NCBI RefSeq assembly: GCF_006175945.1
Contig: NZ_VAJL01000001.1
Location: forward strand, 3,791,001 to 3,855,000
DNA from: Chryseobacterium mulctrae
GTDB lineage: Bacteria > Bacteroidota > Bacteroidia > Flavobacteriales > Weeksellaceae
Reading direction: 5' to 3'
DNA length: 64,000 nt
The notes beneath the pieces were generated by a model that was given only the letters and a program-made list of their open reading frames with translations, did no database searches and was not told the origin of the DNA. The first letter of the stretch is position 1. Each line of letters begins with the position of its first letter. The position numbers and the translations under genes were made by a program. This document shows, in pieces, positions 55,433 to 61,554 of the stretch.

Positions 55433-55819
55433 ATGAAAACTTTTATTAAATATGATTATTATACCCAAATGTTTGTCGCTTTGAGCTTTATCATACTTTT
55501 GATTACAGATATTGCAGTTTTTGAAAAAGGTTATAGCTGGTTAGGATATTTTTTAATGGCAGCTTTCCACACGGTAAGTTTCCTGATTAGAATGTTTTCA
55601 AAAGATTATTCCAAAAGCACAGAATTTAAAATTTATTCATTTATAAGTCTTACAATTCTTATCTCACTGCTGCTTATAATGATCTTTGACGATATAGATT
55701 GGGTGACAAATTTTATAGGATTTATTTTAATGTTTGGAATTCCTCTTACACCAATTTTGGCAATCTGTTATTTAATTATTGTTTATAAAGACTATCATGA
55801 ATTAGTGCAAAATTCTTAA
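55433..55819 (+). CDS. Four-helix membrane protein of unknown function
   Basis: This 128-residue protein has four hydrophobic helices (about 12-30, 37-53, 67-85 and 92-118) and short polar loops (FSKDYSKSTEFK, DDIDW). I recognise no family. It is first in the cluster controlled in part, I infer, by the GbsR regulator. The next gene follows after 18 bp, supporting an operon. Confidence 0.7.
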   Translation: MKTFIKYDYYTQMFVALSFIILLITDIAVFEKGYSWLGYFLMAAFHTVSFLIRMFSKDYSKSTEFKIYSFISLTILISLLLIMIFDDIDWVTNFIGFILMFGIPLTPILAICYLIIVYKDYHELVQNS

Positions 55820-55837
55820 TGATTTAAAATTATAAAA

Positions 55838-56650
55838 ATGAAAACCCTGCAAAATCACACCCTGATCTACGACAACGAATGTCCGATTTGTAATATCTAT
55901 TCTAAAGGTTTTATAAAATCCGGAATGTTGAATGAAAGTGGAAGAGAAGCCTTTACTGAACTAAGTTTTAAGAATAAAAACCTCATCGATTTCAACCGTG
56001 CAAAAAATGAAATAGCTTTAGTTGATCACAACAAAAATAAGGTAATTTATGGTTTAGACAGTTTGCTTTTGATTATCGGAAACTCGTTTCCAAAATTAGA
56101 GAAAATTGCAAGAATACAACCTTTGTATTGGTTTTTCAAAAAGCTGTATTCATTCGTTTCTTACAACAGAAAACAGATTATTCCATCAAAAAATGATGAT
56201 ATCAAGAATTCTTGCGTTCCAGATTTCAACTTGAAATATAGATTGATTTATATAGGTTTTGTTGCTCTTTTTTCGGGATTGGTTTTGGGTATTTTTAGTT
56301 CTAACTTAGGCTTAAATTTAAATCAGAATTTCGCCAGAGAATTAATCATTTGCTTAGGGCAAATTGTTTGGCAAACTTTATTTTTAAGAATGTATTTAAA
56401 GGAGAAAAATTGGGATTATCTCGGAAATATGATGACGGTTTCCTTAATCGGAACCTTGCTTTTAGTTCCTGTTTTATTCATCAATTCAAGTCCTTTTTTC
56501 AATCTTAGTTATTTTGGAATTGTAGTTTTCATCATGTTTTTAGAACACATCAGAAGATGCAGAATTTTAAAATTAAATCTTCTTCCTACAATATCTTGGA
56601 TGCTTTTCAGATTGACAGCTTTGGCAATCATTATTTGGTTAAATTTCTAA
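55838..56650 (+). CDS. DCC1-like thiol-disulfide oxidoreductase with membrane helices
   Basis: This 270-residue protein has an N-terminal DCC1 domain (PF04134-like) with YDNECPIC, the CxxC pair C15 and C18, and a thioredoxin-type fold ending near residue 115. Four membrane helices follow (about 130-150, 160-180, 195-215 and 245-268). DCC proteins are predicted thiol oxidoreductases of unproven substrate. In this cluster it may work at the membrane with the desaturase. Confidence 0.82.
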   Translation: MKTLQNHTLIYDNECPICNIYSKGFIKSGMLNESGREAFTELSFKNKNLIDFNRAKNEIALVDHNKNKVIYGLDSLLLIIGNSFPKLEKIARIQPLYWFFKKLYSFVSYNRKQIIPSKNDDIKNSCVPDFNLKYRLIYIGFVALFSGLVLGIFSSNLGLNLNQNFARELIICLGQIVWQTLFLRMYLKEKNWDYLGNMMTVSLIGTLLLVPVLFINSSPFFNLSYFGIVVFIMFLEHIRRCRILKLNLLPTISWMLFRLTALAIIIWLNF

Positions 56651-56693
56651 AAAAACGCAAAATGAATCATCTTGAACTCACCAAAAAAGTAGT

Positions 56694-57442
56694 ATGGAAG
56701 ATCTTAAAAAGCTTTCCGTAAAAGAAATGTTGATAGAAAATAATATCTCTTTGCCATGGCTTTTATATCTCTATTCTTAGCTTACAAAGGATATTACTGG
56801 GCAGCGCTTCCGTTTTCTGGATTCTATTTTTTGACTGCCTTAAGACAGGTTCACAACGGATTTCACAATTCTTTAGGAACCGGTAAATTTCTCACTTGGC
56901 TTTCAATGTATCTCAACAGTATTTTGATGATGGCATCTATTCATGCTGTGAAATTTAATCATATCAGACATCATAAATTTTGTCTTTCCGAAGAAGATTA
57001 TGAAGGAAAATCGGCTTCAATGAAATGGTATGAAGCCATTTTATACGGACCGAAACATATGTTCTTAATTCATTGGATGACTTTTAAATTAGCCAATAAA
57101 GACTACAAAAAGAATATGTTTTTAGAATTGATTTCGATTGCTGTTTTTGTTTTCATTGCTTTTTATTTCCAGATTGATTTTTTAATATATCATGTTTTAA
57201 TTATGTTTTTTGGTGAATTTTTAATGGCATTTTTTGCAGTTTGGACGGTTCATCACGACACCCACGAAACTCCAAACATTGCAAGAACCCAACGAGGATT
57301 TTGGAAAAATAAATTGACCTTCAGCATGTTTTATCACATGGAACACCACCTTTTTCCCGCAGTTCCTACCATAAAATTACCTGAATTAGCAGCAAGAATC
57401 GATAACGTTTTGCCGGAACTAAATAAGAAGCAAACATTTTAA
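56694..57442 (+). pseudogene. Fatty-acid desaturase with a 1-base frameshift
   Basis: The 5' frame (ATG 56694) encodes MEDLKKLSVKEMLIENNISLPWLL and then hits TAG at 56778. The remaining 228 residues read in another frame, from 56756, resuming as ISLFLAYKGYYW. One missing base in the T run at about 56761-56764 would join them into a continuous protein of about 249 residues. The second part has the desaturase His boxes HNGFH, HIRHH and HMEHH, with HHDTH between. The joined protein would be a typical membrane di-iron enzyme. It may be a real mutation, a sequencing error, or reinitiation at ATG 56756. Confidence 0.72.
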
Positions 57443-57457
57443 AGGTATAAAAAATAG

Positions 57458-57501
57458 AGTCCCGAAGGGACGACTTAAATCAGGATAGGATAAAATCCTA
57501 T
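57458..57501. repeat. Twin-hairpin intergenic repeat (GTCCCGAAGGGAC type)
   Basis: GTCCC-GAA-GGGAC (57458-57470) is followed by GATAGGAT-AAA-ATCCTATC (57483-57501). It lies in the 77-bp gap between desaturase and SRPBCC genes, and resembles in form the element at 54605-54682. Confidence 0.7.
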
Positions 57502-57519
57502 CAAATAAAAAATTAAATC

Positions 57520-57984
57520 ATGTCTACAATCCATTTAACAACAATCATCAAATCAGATATCCACAACGTTTACGATTTGTCAAGAGATATTGATTTGCAT
57601 CAAAAATCAACTTCAAAAACCAATGAAAAAGCAATTGCGGGAAGAACTTCAGGAATGATTGAACTCAATGAAACGGTAACCTGGAGAGCAAAGCATTTAG
57701 GATTTTACCAAACCCATACTTCAAAAATTGTAGATATGAAGAAGCCTTATCAATTCACAGATGTTATGTTGAAAGGAAGATTTAAATCTTTTAAACATCA
57801 GCATATTTTCAGAGAAGATGGCAAAAACACGATAATGACAGATATCTTAGAGTTCGAATCACCTTTTGGAATTATCGGTCAATTGTTCAATTATTTTTTT
57901 CTGAAAAATTATATGAAAAAATTTTTAGTAAAAAGAAATGAGATGATTAAAAATGCAGCAGAAAATAATAAAATAAACACTTAG
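57520..57984 (+). CDS. SRPBCC family protein
   Basis: This 154-residue protein has the START/Bet v1-like SRPBCC fold: N-terminal IHLTTIIKSDIHNVYDLSRDIDLHQKS, GRTSGMIELNETVTWRAKHLG, the FTDVMLKGRFKSFKHQHIFRE strand set, and a C-terminal helix. It probably binds a hydrophobic ligand. Such proteins often pair with the TIGR01777 epimerase in Bacteroidota, and that gene lies two genes downstream here. Confidence 0.85.
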   Translation: MSTIHLTTIIKSDIHNVYDLSRDIDLHQKSTSKTNEKAIAGRTSGMIELNETVTWRAKHLGFYQTHTSKIVDMKKPYQFTDVMLKGRFKSFKHQHIFREDGKNTIMTDILEFESPFGIIGQLFNYFFLKNYMKKFLVKRNEMIKNAAENNKINT

Positions 57985-58037
57985 TATTAGAACTGTCATG
58001 CTGAGCGAAGTCGAAGCATCTCACGCAAGACCATTAA
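57982..58037 (+). repeat. 56-bp TGAGCGAAGTCGAAG repeat, copy A
   Basis: The sequence runs from TAGTATTAGAACTGTCATGC through TGAGCGAAGTCGAAGCATCT to CCATTAA, and overlaps the SRPBCC stop. It is nearly identical to 58810-58865. The TGAGCGAAG core is a widespread bacterial interspersed repeat. Confidence 0.85.
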
Positions 58038-58056
58038 ATATAAACAACCAACCATC

Positions 58057-58767
58057 ATGAAATTTTTAAAAGCCGAATGGCGAAAGTTAGCCATCATCAA
58101 CTACGAAATTAATCCCGATATATTATTAAAATATCTTCCAAAAGGAACAGAATTAGACTTCTACCAAGGGAAATGTTATGTAAGTTTGGTTGGATTTATG
58201 TTTTTAAATACCAAATTATTGGGACTTTCAATTCCTTTTTATCGAAACTTTGAAGAAGTGAATTTAAGATTTTATGTTAAGAAAAAAGAAGGACACGAAT
58301 GGAAACGGGGAGTAGTTTTCATCAAAGAGATTGTTCCGAAATATGCATTAAGTGTAATCGCAAATTCCGTCTATAAAGAGAATTATAAAACTTTAAAAAT
58401 GAAAAATCATATCAAATTTACTGATGACGATTTGATTGTAAAATACTCATGGAAAGATAAAGAGTGGCATTCTATGCAGATTACGGCCGAAAATAAATCT
58501 AGAACGATGGAAGATGATTCTGAATTTGAGTTTATCACAGAGCATTATTGGGGTTTCACGAAAAAAGATGATAAAACCTCAGAATACGAAGTTTGCCATC
58601 CAAAATGGGAGTGGTATATGGTGAAAAATTACCAGCTTGAAGTTGATTTTAAAAAAGTCTACGGAAAAGATTTTGAATGTTTAAATCATCAGAAACCAAT
58701 CTCTGTAATGCTTGCAGAAGGCTCTGAAATCGAAGTGAGAATGAAGAAATATTTGGTGCAAAAGTAA
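58057..58767 (+). CDS. DUF2071 (YqjF-like) protein
   Basis: This 236-residue protein matches DUF2071, with the opening FLKAEWRKLAIINYEINPD, the block LPKGTELDFYQGKCYVSLVGFMF, EVNLRFYV and EHYWGFTKK, and an acidic HPKWEWYMV near the end. Family members are small soluble proteins of unknown function, sometimes likened to acetoacetate decarboxylase-like folds. It is flanked by two 56-bp direct repeats within the cluster. Confidence 0.83.
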   Translation: MKFLKAEWRKLAIINYEINPDILLKYLPKGTELDFYQGKCYVSLVGFMFLNTKLLGLSIPFYRNFEEVNLRFYVKKKEGHEWKRGVVFIKEIVPKYALSVIANSVYKENYKTLKMKNHIKFTDDDLIVKYSWKDKEWHSMQITAENKSRTMEDDSEFEFITEHYWGFTKKDDKTSEYEVCHPKWEWYMVKNYQLEVDFKKVYGKDFECLNHQKPISVMLAEGSEIEVRMKKYLVQK

Positions 58768-58809
58768 AAAGAGCCAAGTGAAAAGTAAGTTGTAAATTTT
58801 TAAAAAAGT

Positions 58810-58865
58810 TAGTATTAGAAATGTCATGCTGAGCGAAACCGAAGCATCTCACACAAAACCATTAA
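58810..58865 (+). repeat. 56-bp TGAGCGAA repeat, copy B
   Basis: Direct copy of 57982-58037 with a handful of substitutions, 828 bp further on. Together the copies flank the DUF2071 gene, so recombination could delete or duplicate it. Confidence 0.85.
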
Positions 58866-58894
58866 CGAGCAACCAACAACTAAAATAAAATCCA

Positions 58895-59788
58895 ATGAAA
58901 ATAATCATCGCTGCCGGAACCGGTTTCCTCGGAAAAAATCTCGAAAAATATTTTACCGAAAAAGGAAATCAAGTGTATATTTTAACGAGAAATCCAAAAC
59001 GAAAAAACGAAATTTTGTGGGATGCAAAAACATTAGGTGAATGGAAAAATTTGCTTGAAAATTCAGATGTTTTAATCAATCTGGCGGGAAAATCTGTCGA
59101 TTGTCGATATACAGACAAAAACAAACAGGAAATTTACGACTCAAGAATTAATAGCACAAAAGTACTTCAGCAAGCGGTTGATAACTGTATCCACAAACCA
59201 AAAATATGGTTGAATGCAAGTTCGGCAACAATTTATGTTCATTCAGAAACACATTTAAATACAGAAGAAAAAGGGATAATCGGCGATGATTTTTCGATGA
59301 ACATCTGTAAAAGCTGGGAAAAAGAATTTTTTAAAACTGAAAATGAAGAAACTAGAAAAGTTGCATTAAGAACATCGATTGTTTTAGGAAATAATGGGGG
59401 AGCTTTTACCAAATTAAAATTGATTACAAAATTGGGTTTGGGCGGAAAACAAGGAAGAGGAAACCAAAATGTAAGCTGGATTCATATTAATGATTTTTGC
59501 AAAGCTGTAGAATATATTATTGAGAATAAAAATCTTTCAGGAGAAATTAATATAACTGCTCCAAATCCTTTGTCTAATGAAGAATTTATGCGAAAATTAA
59601 GAAAAGAAATGAAAATTCCATTGGGTTTAAACGCTGCAGCTTTGCAACTGGAAATCGCTTCCATATTATTAAAAACAGAAACCGAATTATTATTAAAAAG
59701 CCGAAACGTTTATCCTGAAAAATTAATGAATAACGGTTTTAAATTTACTTATCCAAATGTTGAAATTGCATTTAAAGATTTGGTTTAG
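58895..59788 (+). CDS. TIGR01777 family NAD(P)-dependent epimerase/oxidoreductase
   Basis: This 297-residue extended SDR protein (YfcH/SulA-like) has an N-terminal GTGFLGKNLEKYF dinucleotide motif, NLAGKSVDCRY, an NASSATIY strand, LRTSIVLGNNGGAF, and a WIHINDFCKAVEYI block. The reaction is unknown for the family. It closes the GbsR cluster, in the same direction as SRPBCC and DUF2071, with which such genes are often neighbours. Confidence 0.87.
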   Translation: MKIIIAAGTGFLGKNLEKYFTEKGNQVYILTRNPKRKNEILWDAKTLGEWKNLLENSDVLINLAGKSVDCRYTDKNKQEIYDSRINSTKVLQQAVDNCIHKPKIWLNASSATIYVHSETHLNTEEKGIIGDDFSMNICKSWEKEFFKTENEETRKVALRTSIVLGNNGGAFTKLKLITKLGLGGKQGRGNQNVSWIHINDFCKAVEYIIENKNLSGEINITAPNPLSNEEFMRKLRKEMKIPLGLNAAALQLEIASILLKTETELLLKSRNVYPEKLMNNGFKFTYPNVEIAFKDLV

Positions 59789-59794
59789 CAAAAA

Positions 59795-59857
59795 ATGAAA
59801 ACTGAGGAAGAAAACTCGAAAAAACAACCGTTTGTGAATTTATCAAATGATGATTAA
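59795..59857 (+). CDS. Possible 20-codon acidic ORF
   Basis: A short frame MKTEEENSKKQPFVNLSNDD begins 6 bp after the epimerase stop and ends before the fucosidase gene. It could be a micropeptide, a gene remnant or chance. No family is recognised. Confidence 0.2.
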   Translation: MKTEEENSKKQPFVNLSNDD

Positions 59858-59878
59858 ATTAGCGAAAAACTAAACTTT

Positions 59879-61318
59879 ATGTTAAGTAAAAAAACTAAAA
59901 CACTATTTTTCTCATCATTACTCATATCATCTACTTTTTTTTCACAAGCGCACAATGTTTCGGAAGGTTATCAAAAACCTACAGATCCGATGGTCATTCA
60001 AAATCTTGAAAATTGGCAGGATCTTAAATTCGGACTCTTCATGCATTGGGGAACGTACAGCCAATGGGGAATTGTCGAAAGTTGGAGTCTTTGTCCCGAA
60101 GATGAATCCTGGACTCAAAGAAAACCTGAACACGGAAAATCTTACAATGAATATGTAGAAAACTACAAAAACCTTCAGAAAACTTTTAATCCGACGAAAT
60201 TCAATCCTCAGAAATGGGCAGATGCAACAAAAAAAGCGGGAATGAAATATGTGGTTTTCACAACAAAACATCACGATGGTTTTGCGATGTTTGATACGCA
60301 ACAGTCTGATTATAAGATTACTTCTTCAAAAACTCCTTTCTCTAAAAATCCAAAAGCGGATGTGACAAAGGAAATTTTCAATACATTTCGAAATGACGGC
60401 TTCAAAATCGGAGCCTATTTTTCAAAACCCGATTGGCATTCCGATGATTATTGGTGGTCGTATTTTCCGCCAAAAGACAGAAATGTAAATTACGATCCGA
60501 AAAAGTATCCTGAAAGATGGAACAGTTTTAAAAATTTCACTTTTAACCAGTTAAATGAAATCACTTCAAACTATGGTAAAGTAGATATTCTTTGGTTAGA
60601 TGGAGGTTGGGTTCGTCCGTTTCACACCATAGATCCAAATGTTGAATGGCAAAGAACGATCAAAGTTGAACAGGATATTGACATGGATAAAATCGGAACA
60701 ATGGCTCGAAAAAATCAACCCGGAATTATCGTTGTAGACCGTACTGTTCCTGGAAAATGGGAAAATTATGTAACTCCCGAACAAGCCGTTCCCGAAAAAC
60801 CTCTTACAATTCCTTGGGAGAGCTGCATTACGATGGGTGATTCATTTTCATATGTTCCCAATGACAATTACAAATCGTCTCAAAAAATCATTGAAACTTT
60901 GGTTAAAATAATTTCACGAGGTGGAAATTACCTGATGAATATTGCTCCCGGACCAAACGGAGATTATGATGCGATCGTTTATGAAAGATTAAAAGAGATC
61001 TCAGCTTGGATGAATGACAATCAATCTGCAGTTTTTGCAACAAGAGCTATTGCGCCTTATCATGATGAGAATTTTTATTATACTCAAAGTAAAGACGGCA
61101 AAACTGTGAATGTTTTCCATTTGGATGAAAAAACAAATTATGAATCTCCGGAGACATTAAGCTTTGCAATTCCTGAAAATTTTAAACCTAAGTCAGTGAA
61201 AATTTTAGGTTTAAAAAATAAAATTCAATGGAAAAAAACAGGCAATTCAATTGAACTCGTCTTACCAAAAGAAAGAACTCAATTAAAATATTCAACCGTA
61301 ATTCAAATTACACAATAG
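59879..61318 (+). CDS. Secreted alpha-L-fucosidase, GH29
   Basis: This 479-residue exported glycosidase has a signal peptide (LFFSSLLISSTFFSQ). Its GH29 barrel has LKFGLFMHWGTYSQWG, TTKHHDGFAMFD, and ILWLDGGWVRP with probable nucleophile D241. GGNYLMNIAPGPNGD comes at the end of the barrel, then a small C-terminal beta domain. It hydrolyses terminal alpha-L-fucose (or galactose) linkages in host or plant glycans at the cell exterior or periplasm. It lies upstream of a GH3 gene, suggesting a glycan-use pair. Confidence 0.9.
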   Translation: MLSKKTKTLFFSSLLISSTFFSQAHNVSEGYQKPTDPMVIQNLENWQDLKFGLFMHWGTYSQWGIVESWSLCPEDESWTQRKPEHGKSYNEYVENYKNLQKTFNPTKFNPQKWADATKKAGMKYVVFTTKHHDGFAMFDTQQSDYKITSSKTPFSKNPKADVTKEIFNTFRNDGFKIGAYFSKPDWHSDDYWWSYFPPKDRNVNYDPKKYPERWNSFKNFTFNQLNEITSNYGKVDILWLDGGWVRPFHTIDPNVEWQRTIKVEQDIDMDKIGTMARKNQPGIIVVDRTVPGKWENYVTPEQAVPEKPLTIPWESCITMGDSFSYVPNDNYKSSQKIIETLVKIISRGGNYLMNIAPGPNGDYDAIVYERLKEISAWMNDNQSAVFATRAIAPYHDENFYYTQSKDGKTVNVFHLDEKTNYESPETLSFAIPENFKPKSVKILGLKNKIQWKKTGNSIELVLPKERTQLKYSTVIQITQ

Positions 61319-61361
61319 TTGAATTTGTAATTAAAGTGACCTAGGAAATCGGAGCGTTAAG

Positions 61362-61477
61362 AAAATAAAGTCTGTTCTCTAAAAATTCTATTGTTTGAGC
61401 GCGAAACAAATGTTGAACTGAAAAACCAACATCAAATTCGCGCGAGTTTAGAATTTTTAGAGAACAGATTTTATTTT
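61362..61477. repeat. 116-bp fold-back element
   Basis: The outer arms 61362-61390 and 61449-61477 are 29 bp, identical but for one base (words TCTGTTCTCTAAAAATTCTA). Nested inside are GCGCGAA (61399-61405) / TTCGCGC (61437-61443) and TGTTG / CAACA. It could fold as a long three-step stem, MITE-like, and might end fucosidase transcription. Confidence 0.8.
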
Positions 61478-61506
61478 TAGCGGAGAGTTCCAAGTCTTGA
61501 ATTTTT

Positions 61507-61533
61507 GGTTCTTTTGTCTTGAAACAAAAGAAC
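61507..61533. repeat. GTTCTTTTGT hairpin
   Basis: GTTCTTTTGT / ACAAAAGAAC, a 10-bp stem with a 6-nt loop, lies between the fold-back element and the GH3 gene. Confidence 0.6.
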
Positions 61534-61554
61534 AATAATTAAATCAAATTATTT

